Translations under genes and position numbers: made by a program | Assembly: GCA_002496635.1 (NCBI GenBank) | Contig: DAKQ01000113.1 | Location: forward strand, 1 to 6,349 | From: Euryarchaeota archaeon UBA82 | GTDB lineage: Archaea > Thermoplasmatota > Poseidoniia > Poseidoniales > Poseidoniaceae | Direction: 5' to 3' | Length of the DNA: 6,349 nucleotides | The notes under the pieces: generated by a model | Told to the model about the DNA's origin: nothing | Databases searched by the model: none | Seen by the model: the letters and a program-made list of their open reading frames with translations, nothing else | Shown here: piece by piece, positions 1 to 4,623 of the stretch | How the letters are laid out: every line of letters starts with the position of its first letter | Position numbering within the stretch: position 1 is the stretch's first letter

Positions 1-13
1 AAACTACAACGAT

Positions 14-20
14 GAGGTGA
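14..20 (+). promoter_or_regulatory. Shine-Dalgarno site of rpl31e
   Basis: GAGGTGA lies here and matches the archaeal anti-Shine-Dalgarno end of 16S rRNA. It is 4 bases from the ATG at 25 but only 1 base from the ATG at 22, so it favours the second of the two adjacent ATG codons as the start. Confidence 0.7.
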
Positions 21-24
21 TATG

Positions 25-303
25 ATGGCAAGAGCAGCAACATCCGAACTTATCGTACCACTTAGAAAGGCATGGAATATCACACGCTACAAGCGTGCTC
101 CTCGTGCAATTCAAATCATCAAAGACGAAGTTATTCGTCATCTCAAAGTACTTCCTGAAGAAGAGATTTACATCGATCCTGAAGTGAATGAGAAAATTTG
201 GGAGCGTGGAATTGAAAATCCACCGCGTAAGATCAAACTGACAGTCATTCGTCACGATGAACCTGACATCCCTATCGAAGTCAAATTATATGTGGAGGCA
301 TAA
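25..303 (+). CDS. rpl31e: 50S ribosomal protein L31e
   Basis: This is a 92-residue protein of the large ribosomal subunit, from a family found in archaea and eukaryotes that sits near the peptide exit tunnel. It has the family's characteristic stretches: the N-terminal IVPLRKAW strand, the basic [16 protein letters not shown] helix, and [19 protein letters not shown], followed by a C-terminal strand ending in LYVEA. Length is normal for the family. The ATG at 25 is chosen over the one at 22 because GAGGTGA lies at proper spacing before it; the choice changes the protein by one Met. The next gene, rps17e, starts 2 bases after the stop codon, so the two are almost certainly co-transcribed. In several archaea L31e is preceded by L39e, but only 24 bases are visible upstream here. 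Confidence 0.95.
   Translation: MARAATSELIVPLRKAWNITRYKRAPRAIQIIKDEVIRHLKVLPEEEIYIDPEVNEKIWERGIENPPRKIKLTVIRHDEPDIPIEVKLYVEA
294..298 (+). promoter_or_regulatory. Shine-Dalgarno site of rps17e
   Basis: GGAGG lies inside the last codons of rpl31e, 7 bases before the ATG at 306. It supports that start and re-initiation after rpl31e. Confidence 0.7.
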
Positions 304-305
304 GT

Positions 306-497
306 ATGGGAAATATTCGTCCAAGTTTTATCAAAATCAGAGCCATTCGACTTGTTGAAGAACATGGTGAGAAATTCACTGATGATTTCGATCACAACAA
401 AATAATGGTTGGTCAACTAACAGACGTTAGTACAAAGAAATTACGAAATTGGATTGCTGGTTACGTGACACGTTACCGCCAACGTCGTACTGATTGA
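306..497 (+). CDS. rps17e: 30S ribosomal protein S17e
   Basis: This 63-residue small-subunit ribosomal protein belongs to the archaeal and eukaryotic S17e family. It begins [20 protein letters not shown], the typical opening of S17e. The central F-x-x-DFDHNK segment and the [17 protein letters not shown] segment are the conserved core helices; the basic C-terminal tail is suited to rRNA contact. Archaeal S17e is short (about 60-70 residues) compared with the eukaryotic form, and this length fits. It has a clear GGAGG site and follows rpl31e by 2 bases. Its TGA stop at 495-497 overlaps a possible TTG start of the next gene. Identification rests on recognised family motifs and is firm. Confidence 0.95.
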   Translation: MGNIRPSFIKIRAIRLVEEHGEKFTDDFDHNKIMVGQLTDVSTKKLRNWIAGYVTRYRQRRTD

Positions 498-499
498 TT

Positions 500-503
500 G
501 GAG
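500..503 (+). promoter_or_regulatory. Possible Shine-Dalgarno site of the small unknown gene
   Basis: GGAG lies 8 bases before the TTG at 512 and just after the rps17e stop. It is short, but the alternative TTG at 494 has no such site. Confidence 0.4.
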
Positions 504-511
504 TCGGTTCT

Positions 512-730
512 TTGCCCATTTGGGTTGATTGGAATCGAACACCTGTATCTGTTCATGGAGACAATCCAGAAGATCTTGAGTTATTGATTCTTCATCTACG
601 AAACCAACATAGTGTTCGAAGACGCTCACTCGTCATGCAGGATCGTGAATCAGGTGGATTTTTATTTTTCATTTATCAAGCATGTAATCCTGTTTGGATT
701 GCCGAATTTTTAAACAAAATGGAGGAGTAG
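512..730 (+). CDS. Small conserved-looking protein of unknown function
   Basis: I do not recognise this protein. From the TTG at 512 it has 72 residues; from a TTG at 494, which overlaps the S17e stop as TTGA, it has 78. The downstream start is preferred because GGAG lies 8 bases before it, whereas the 494 start has no visible ribosome site. No ATG is available near the front. The sequence reads as alternating segments: a strand (PIWVDWNRTPVSV), a helix (PEDLELLILHLRNQH), two strands (RRSLVMQD and GGFLFFIYQA) and a final helix (NPVWIAEFLNKMEE), a beta-alpha-beta-beta-alpha order. It has no signal peptide or membrane segment. The gene sits between rps17e and trmJ with tiny gaps (14 and 2 bases), and its last codons carry the ribosome site of trmJ. 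A role in translation or RNA handling is only a guess from this position. Confidence 0.7.
   Translation: MPIWVDWNRTPVSVHGDNPEDLELLILHLRNQHSVRRRSLVMQDRESGGFLFFIYQACNPVWIAEFLNKMEE
721..727 (+). promoter_or_regulatory. Shine-Dalgarno site of trmJ
   Basis: GGAGGAG spans the last codons of the small upstream gene and lies 5 bases before the ATG at 733. It decides the trmJ start against an in-frame TTG at 694 that would add 13 residues and overlap the upstream gene by 37 bases. Confidence 0.75.
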
Positions 731-732
731 TA

Positions 733-1569
733 ATGGGTGATCGAAGTGACTTGCCTTTACCATCATCGCCGTATAATCTTGTAATTGTACTCGTTGGAAT
801 CCAGCATCCAGGGAATCTGGGGGCGGTCTGCCGATCACTTTTGAATCATGGTTACGATCAACTTAGGCTAGTTAATCCACAGTGTAGCCCAGATGATATT
901 GAAGCTCGAAACCGTGCAAAACATGCGGGAAGAGTCCTCGATAGTTGTGAAGTATTTTCATCGTTCAATGAAGCTGTTTCTGATTGTTCAATTGTTGTAG
1001 GGACCTCGGGTAAGCGTGAAGTTGGCTCAAAGACACAAATGAGACATTTTGTTTATCCTTGGGAACTTTCTGAACGAATGTCAATACACACAGAATCTGT
1101 TGCACTCGTTTTTGGTGAAGAAGGAAAAGGACTTGATGAAGATGATTTACTCAATTGTGATTATCTCGTAACTCTTCCAACATGGGAAGGATATCCAATA
1201 ACGAATCTAAGTCATGCAGTTCATACATTGACCTATGAATTACATCGTCATAGAGTTCTTGCTAATCAAGGCAAGGATGTTGCGTTGCCATCGATTGTTC
1301 CTTTAGAACGTGGTATCTCATCCGAACAACGTGAAATTCTACGCAAAGCAATTATGGATATTGCTAAAAATTTACCAGGAGGAGATGAGCGAAGAAAATC
1401 CTTCAGTCATTCAATGATTCGATCATTACAACGCTCAGGTCTACTTCGAGATGAGGCTAATAGGATGATTGGTGGTTTGGTAGATGCAGCTACAGCTCTT
1501 TCCTTTGCCTCTGGTAATGATGACTGGCGTGCATCTAGAAGACGCAAAGTACTTCGAGAAGAAGAATAA
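733..1569 (+). CDS. trmJ: SPOUT-family tRNA 2'-O-methyltransferase, TrmJ type
   Basis: This 278-residue protein is a knotted SPOUT (SpoU/TrmH) methyltransferase, most like TrmJ. TrmJ transfers a methyl group from S-adenosylmethionine to the 2'-OH of tRNA nucleotide 32 (cytidine in the archaeal enzymes studied). Motif 1 is HPGNLGAVCRSL at about residues 25-36, including Asn28 and Arg34, the position of the catalytic arginine. Motif 2 is LVFGEEGKGL (125-134), and motif 3 is YPITNLSHAV (154-163), the SAM-binding trefoil knot. The C-terminal part (about 190-278) is helical. Its HSMIRSLQRSGLLRDEANR stretch resembles the C-terminal segment of bacterial TrmJ, which favours TrmJ over TrmH or TrmL. 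It ends in a charged RREE-type tail. It is the last gene of the plus-strand cluster and stops exactly where queD stops on the other strand. Exact nucleotide specificity cannot be read from sequence. Confidence 0.85.
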   Translation: MGDRSDLPLPSSPYNLVIVLVGIQHPGNLGAVCRSLLNHGYDQLRLVNPQCSPDDIEARNRAKHAGRVLDSCEVFSSFNEAVSDCSIVVGTSGKREVGSKTQMRHFVYPWELSERMSIHTESVALVFGEEGKGLDEDDLLNCDYLVTLPTWEGYPITNLSHAVHTLTYELHRHRVLANQGKDVALPSIVPLERGISSEQREILRKAIMDIAKNLPGGDERRKSFSHSMIRSLQRSGLLRDEANRMIGGLVDAATALSFASGNDDWRASRRRKVLREEE

Positions 1570-2019
1570 CTACGGTGCCCATGAAGCCCAACTTTTCGGG
1601 GTTTCACGTACATGCATTGCTACAAGTTTCAATGAAGTCCCATAGGAATTTTGGATATGGGGTTCAACTTGTTCAAAGGCCCACTTTGCTAAGTTTTCAG
1701 CAGTTGGAATAAATGGTACGACAAATGTTCTGTGGTTTGAATCGAGATGTGATAGAGCAATACGAGCTTCTTTATCTTCTGAGTATACAATGAATGCATG
1801 GTCAACAACATCGTGAATATACTCCATCAGGATTTGACTGACGTCTGAAAAATCCATGAGCATTCCTTCCTCACTAACACCTGGAGTATCGATGATGTCA
1901 CCCTCAATCTCAGCTTCAAAACGATATCTATGTCCATGGAAGTGTCTACATTTACTCTTATGATTTGGTACTCGATGACCAGTATCAGTTTCTACATATC
2001 TTCGTATTCGTGTTGTCAT
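1570..2019 (-). CDS. queD: 6-carboxy-5,6,7,8-tetrahydropterin synthase QueD
   Basis: This 149-residue member of the 6-pyruvoyltetrahydropterin synthase fold converts 7,8-dihydroneopterin triphosphate to 6-carboxytetrahydropterin, the second step towards preQ0. His15, His28 and His30 are the expected zinc ligands. Cys24 in the C-x3-HGH motif (24-30) marks QueD rather than a PTPS-III-type enzyme, which uses Glu in this region. MDF (55-57), Asp73-His74, PTAEN (105-109) and VRETP with Glu139 (the pterin-anchoring glutamate) are all in place. The ATG overlaps the msrB stop as ATGA and has GAGGTG 5 bases upstream, so the start is well supported. It is the last gene of the minus-strand operon, and its stop directly abuts the stop of trmJ. 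Partners FolE, QueE and QueC are encoded in the same run. Confidence 0.93.
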   Translation of the reverse strand: MTTRIRRYVETDTGHRVPNHKSKCRHFHGHRYRFEAEIEGDIIDTPGVSEEGMLMDFSDVSQILMEYIHDVVDHAFIVYSEDKEARIALSHLDSNHRTFVVPFIPTAENLAKWAFEQVEPHIQNSYGTSLKLVAMHVRETPKSWASWAP

Positions 2020-2405
2020 TCTTTCACCTCAAATTGCATTGCAGCACTGTTGATACAGTACCGCTCTCCTCCGTGCTTTCTAGGTCCATCTTTGAAGACG
2101 TGACCCAAATGAGCATCGCACGTACCACAGCGTACTTCGGTTCGAACCATACCATGAGTGACGTCAATTATTCTAGAAATGCATGCATTGGAATCTTCTG
2201 AGTGGAAGGCAGGCCATCCACATCCCGAATCGAATTTCATTTGATCGGTGAATAACAAAGTTCCACATACAATACATGAATAATCACCTTTCCTATTTTC
2301 TTTGTTCAAAATACCAGTGAATGGTCTTTCAGTACCATTTTTTTGGGTTACATAAAAAGCCATTTCTGATAACCTTTCAATTTGATATTTCCATTCATCA
2401 TCCAT
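2016..2405 (-). CDS. msrB: Peptide methionine (R)-S-oxide reductase MsrB
   Basis: This 129-residue enzyme reduces the R epimer of methionine sulfoxide in proteins, repairing oxidised proteins in the cytoplasm. Structural zinc is expected to be held by two CxxC pairs: Cys44/Cys47 (CIVC) and Cys93/Cys96 (CGTCDAHLGHVF). RYCINSAAM carries the catalytic Cys117, and FDSGCGWPAF carries Cys62 at the usual resolving position. All family landmarks are present at normal spacing, so it should be active. A longer in-frame reading begins at 2480 but lies inside queC. The ATG at 2405 is chosen because AGGTGA precedes it by 5 bases and because the family core begins soon after. It overlaps the queC end by 8 bases and the queD start by 4. 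MsrB has no known role in deazaguanine synthesis, so its place inside the operon is unexplained. There is no fused MsrA and no export signal. Confidence 0.94.
   Translation of the reverse strand: MDDEWKYQIERLSEMAFYVTQKNGTERPFTGILNKENRKGDYSCIVCGTLLFTDQMKFDSGCGWPAFHSEDSNACISRIIDVTHGMVRTEVRCGTCDAHLGHVFKDGPRKHGGERYCINSAAMQFEVKE
2025..2030 (-). promoter_or_regulatory. Shine-Dalgarno site of queD
   Basis: On the minus strand GAGGTG lies within the last msrB codons, 5 bases before the queD ATG at 2019. It supports coupled translation across the ATGA overlap. Confidence 0.7.
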
Positions 2406-3186
2406 GCAGATCACCTTTGAATTCTTCTTCGATAGCAAGGGCATTTGAAAGAATGTTTTCCCACGGTTTAACATAATCAATAGGATCTTTTCTCCCTATT
2501 GCATGAAAAGCGAGAATTCGTTCAATATCGGATCCACTTGTACCAGAACTTTTACCATCACTATCTGGATTATACGAAGTTATTGTGTTCGTTAGAACTG
2601 CGTCGAAATCTAACCCTAGTTTTGTGGTTGATTCTAATGCATTAAGGAGTATAGTTTCCTTATTCCCATGGATGAAGGGTAGATCAAATTCTACGAGTTC
2701 ATGATCCCAATTTCCAATTTTAAAAGCTTCATGAAGTGATTGGTAAAATTCAGGACGGCAATCAGGATAAATGGCGTGATCACCGCTATGCACACCTAAA
2801 GCCAAGACAACCCTTTCTCCTGATTGTTTGGCTTTGGATAGGGCAAAACCATACAGTATGGAAGCGAAGATAGCATTTCGGTTTGGCACTACAGTTAATT
2901 TCATTTGTTCCTCTTCATAGTGGCCTGTTGGTATTTTTTGATCATCTGAAGTGAGGGCAGAATCAAAGAGTTTCATTGCTGGAGATAGATCAACGATATG
3001 ATGATGGATAATATGCTGATTTTTTCTACATAATTCTATTGTATCTTTTGCCTTCTCTATTTCTATCACATGTTTCTGTCCATAAGCGTATGAAATACAT
3101 GTTGCTTGATATCCATTTGCTAGGTAATGCATCAAAAGGCACGTTGAATCCATCCCACCACTAAGGGCTAATACGACGTGTTTCAT
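2398..3186 (-). CDS. queC: 7-cyano-7-deazaguanine (preQ0) synthase QueC, lacking the zinc cysteines
   Basis: This 262-residue PP-loop ATPase is expected to convert 7-carboxy-7-deazaguanine plus ammonia and ATP to preQ0. The nucleotide loop SGGMDS (9-14), YGQKH (35-39), VVPNRN (99-104) and the long GVHSGDHAIYPDCRPEF block (131-147) all match QueC. The family's zinc site (T-x-S-C-Y, then C-G-x-C-x-x-C-x-x-R) aligns to TITSY (201-205) and SGTSGSDIER (214-223). Its four cysteines are therefore Ser204, Ser214, Ser217 and Asp220. The flanking residues Tyr205, Gly215, Glu222 and Arg223 are kept, so this is substitution, not loss of the segment. The ATG at 3186 overlaps the queE stop as ATGA and begins MKHVVLALSGG; an in-frame ATG at 3201 would add five residues but lacks a ribosome site. 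A related PP-loop function is possible, but the queDEF-type neighbours favour preQ0 synthesis. Confidence 0.9.
   Translation of the reverse strand: MKHVVLALSGGMDSTCLLMHYLANGYQATCISYAYGQKHVIEIEKAKDTIELCRKNQHIIHHHIVDLSPAMKLFDSALTSDDQKIPTGHYEEEQMKLTVVPNRNAIFASILYGFALSKAKQSGERVVLALGVHSGDHAIYPDCRPEFYQSLHEAFKIGNWDHELVEFDLPFIHGNKETILLNALESTTKLGLDFDAVLTNTITSYNPDSDGKSSGTSGSDIERILAFHAIGRKDPIDYVKPWENILSNALAIEEEFKGDLHG
2411..2416 (-). promoter_or_regulatory. Shine-Dalgarno site of msrB
   Basis: AGGTGA on the minus strand lies within the last queC codons, 5 bases before the ATG at 2405. It sets the msrB start and rules against the in-frame ATG at 2480 deep inside queC. Confidence 0.65.
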
Positions 3187-3836
3187 AGAATCCCCATCCA
3201 TTTATGTGTTTGAAGTGAAAGTCTCCACTCAGGGTTTTTCTTTACAATTTCTTCAGTAATTTGGAATGTAGTTCCATTCTCTTCAATTGTATCAGTATCG
3301 ATGTAACATGGTTGGAGGAATATATTTTCAAATCCTTCCTTCAATGAATCATACATCGAGAGATCTTGACCACAATAGACTACTTTCATTTCATCACCAA
3401 TTCTTTGCTTGATAGCAACATTCGGATACATCTGATCTTTAGGCGAAATACAAATCCAATCAAGCAATCCATCAGGAATATCAATTGTCCCATTACTCTC
3501 TATTGAAAGCGCATACCCTCTTCGCTTCAATAGACGATGTAACGGCCACAAATCCTGAAGCATCGGCTCACCACCTGTGAAGATTATTCGCTTGCAATTG
3601 AATTTCAAAATTTCTCCAAGTATATCGATAGCCGTCATATTATTATGCGTATCGAAATCTGTATCGCACCAAGAACAACGGAGATTGCATGACCCAAATC
3701 GAACAAATATATGTGGAATTCCGGCATGAAATCCTTCACCTTGAACAGAGTGAAAAATTTCGACGATGGGATATTCTTTGGCTAAATCAGACGGATCATC
3801 CATCACTTCATCACCAGAAAGAGAACATTGTTCCAT
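3183..3836 (-). CDS. queE: 7-carboxy-7-deazaguanine synthase QueE (radical SAM)
   Basis: This 217-residue radical SAM enzyme rearranges 6-carboxytetrahydropterin to 7-carboxy-7-deazaguanine, the third step to preQ0. Its C-x3-C-x2-C motif, CNLRCSWC (Cys50, Cys54, Cys57), binds the 4Fe-4S cluster and is followed by DTDF. FHSVQGEG (28-35) is the QueE opening signature. TGGEP (87-91) is the SAM-binding segment, ESNGT (113-117) and SPK (131-133) match the family, and LQTHKWMGI (208-216) is the typical QueE ending. Length is normal. The ATG at 3836 has AGGAAGGA 4 bases upstream; a second in-frame ATG at 3803 would remove 11 poorly conserved residues and cannot be excluded. folE ends 10 bases before this start, and the stop overlaps the queC start as ATGA, so the three genes are likely translated from one message. 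Confidence 0.95.
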   Translation of the reverse strand: MEQCSLSGDEVMDDPSDLAKEYPIVEIFHSVQGEGFHAGIPHIFVRFGSCNLRCSWCDTDFDTHNNMTAIDILGEILKFNCKRIIFTGGEPMLQDLWPLHRLLKRRGYALSIESNGTIDIPDGLLDWICISPKDQMYPNVAIKQRIGDEMKVVYCGQDLSMYDSLKEGFENIFLQPCYIDTDTIEENGTTFQITEEIVKKNPEWRLSLQTHKWMGIL

Positions 3837-3840
3837 AGAA

Positions 3841-3848
3841 TCCTTCCT
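3841..3848 (-). promoter_or_regulatory. Shine-Dalgarno site of queE
   Basis: AGGAAGGA on the minus strand runs out of the folE stop codon and ends 4 bases before the queE ATG at 3836. It favours this start over the ATG at 3803. Confidence 0.6.
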
Positions 3849-4413
3849 AATTTGAATCAGAGATAAGTTGCATTAATTCACTACGTGCTTCTTGTTTATC
3901 GAAGAATACTCCTCGCATAGAACTGGTAGTCATGATTGCATTTTGTTTCTTTACGCCTCTACAACGCATGCAACCATGTGCTGCTTGAACTATCACAGCA
4001 GCACCAAGTGGTGACAGATGTTTGACTAAATCATTTGCAACTCCATTTGTTATTCTCTCTTGGTTTTGCAATCTTAATGCATGATGATCCACAATTCGTG
4101 CAAGTTTTGAGATACCTACAATACGGTCTACTGGAATGTATGCTACATGTGCCTTTCCTGAAAAAGGTTGAAGATGGTGTTCACAAGTAGAATGGAACTC
4201 AATATTACTCAGTAAAACAATGCCATCATAACCTTCAGCATTGAATGTTGCTTTGAGAATTTCTTCTGGATTGGTTTTGTAACCACTAAATATTTCATCC
4301 CACGAATCGATAACTCGTTCCGGTGTCCGCATGAGTCCTTCTCTTTGTGAATCTGTTTCCAAATATTTTAGGAGTGTATGTACCGCATTTTCAGCTTCTT
4401 TTCTTGTTGTCAT
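3847..4413 (-). CDS. folE: GTP cyclohydrolase I, type IA (FolE)
   Basis: This 188-residue enzyme opens GTP and rearranges it to 7,8-dihydroneopterin triphosphate, the entry step to both preQ0 and folate-type pterins. Zinc ligands are Cys77 and His80 in STCEHHLQPF and Cys148 in GCMRCRGV; the spacing of 71 between the two cysteines equals that of the E. coli enzyme. VGISKLARIVD, LQNQERIT and MTTSSMRGVF are further family blocks. Many archaea instead use the unrelated-motif type IB enzyme (MptA); this one is clearly type IA. Two starts are possible: ATG 4419 overlaps the previous stop as ATGA, but GAAGGTG is only 1 base away. ATG 4413 has the same site at 7 bases and is preferred. The difference is two residues. 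Position directly before queE and queC suggests preQ0 as the main product. Confidence 0.95.
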   Translation of the reverse strand: MTTRKEAENAVHTLLKYLETDSQREGLMRTPERVIDSWDEIFSGYKTNPEEILKATFNAEGYDGIVLLSNIEFHSTCEHHLQPFSGKAHVAYIPVDRIVGISKLARIVDHHALRLQNQERITNGVANDLVKHLSPLGAAVIVQAAHGCMRCRGVKKQNAIMTTSSMRGVFFDKQEARSELMQLISDSN

Positions 4414-4415
4414 AT

Positions 4416-4589
4416 TCATTCACCTTCTAAACGTCCTTGTCGCTTATCTATCGTGTCGAGTTGATCGAGTAATTTTCTGCATGCAGAACGAATTGCATCT
4501 GCAACACTAATGAATTTCTTTTCATCGCCAACATGAAATTTCAAGTCGGTTAGAAGTTCATTTGGCATGTCTAGACTTACTTTGGGCAT
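4416..4589 (-). CDS. Small ribbon-helix-helix (CopG/Arc-like) DNA-binding protein
   Basis: This 57-residue protein has the layout of a ribbon-helix-helix regulator. It has a short N-terminal strand with alternating residues (PKVSLDMP, about 2-9), a first helix (NELLTDLKFHVG), a turn, and a second helix beginning near FISVADAIRSACRKLLDQLD. A charged tail (DKRQGRLEGE) follows. Such proteins act as dimers that lay the strand pair into the major groove, and many regulate their own operon. An in-frame reading from 4673 would extend into the permease gene and add 28 residues without family character, so the ATG at 4589 is chosen. The stop overlaps the possible folE start ATGA. It is the first gene of the preQ0 run and lies 34 bases after the permease gene, with a TATA-like box between. 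The target operator and any ligand are unknown; an antitoxin role is less likely because no toxin gene is adjacent. Confidence 0.8.
   Translation of the reverse strand: MPKVSLDMPNELLTDLKFHVGDEKKFISVADAIRSACRKLLDQLDTIDKRQGRLEGE
4421..4427 (-). promoter_or_regulatory. Shine-Dalgarno site of folE
   Basis: GAAGGTG on the minus strand lies 7 bases before ATG 4413 and 1 base before ATG 4419. Normal spacing favours ATG 4413 as the folE start. Confidence 0.6.
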
Positions 4590-4597
4590 AGCCTGTC

Positions 4598-4616
4598 CAT
4601 AGTATACGAATATATG
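4598..4616. promoter_or_regulatory. Imperfect dyad overlapping the putative TATA box
   Basis: The gap before the ribbon-helix-helix gene contains CATA at its left end and TATG at its right end as inverted arms, with the perfect palindrome GTATAC at 4602-4607 inside. It overlaps the TATA-like box, which is where an autorepressor would bind. The symmetry is weak and AT-rich sequence produces such matches easily. Confidence 0.2.
4609..4616 (-). promoter_or_regulatory. Possible archaeal TATA box for the RHH-folE-que operon
   Basis: The minus strand reads CATATATT in the 34-base gap between the permease stop and the ribbon-helix-helix start. Its centre is about 24 bases upstream of the ATG at 4589, the usual TATA-to-start distance in archaea. 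Transcription would then begin at or next to the start codon and give a leaderless message, which agrees with the lack of a good Shine-Dalgarno site before this gene. The purine-rich BRE element is not convincing. Confidence 0.4.
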
Positions 4617-4623
4617 AAGAATA

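Noticed and set aside
1..15. Possible tail of an upstream gene such as L39e, reading K-L-Q-R-stop
   Set aside because: L39e often precedes L31e and ends in basic residues, but four codons are too few to support a gene call.
694..732. 13-residue N-terminal extension of TrmJ from a TTG
   Set aside because: It would overlap the upstream gene by 37 bases and ignore the GGAGGAG site placed for the ATG at 733; the added residues show no family similarity.
1407..1613. Minus-strand frame of 68 codons running across the trmJ end
   Set aside because: It is antisense to the conserved TrmJ C-terminal helices and overlaps the end of queD; it is rich in Ser and Arg with no domain.
2406..2480. 25-residue N-terminal extension of MsrB
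   Set aside because: It lies within the conserved end of queC, has no ribosome site, and MsrB needs no such extension.
4590..4623. A preQ1/preQ0-type riboswitch before the que operon
   Set aside because: The gap of 34 bases is too short and holds no stem-loop with the needed pseudoknot; a leaderless start would leave no leader RNA at all.
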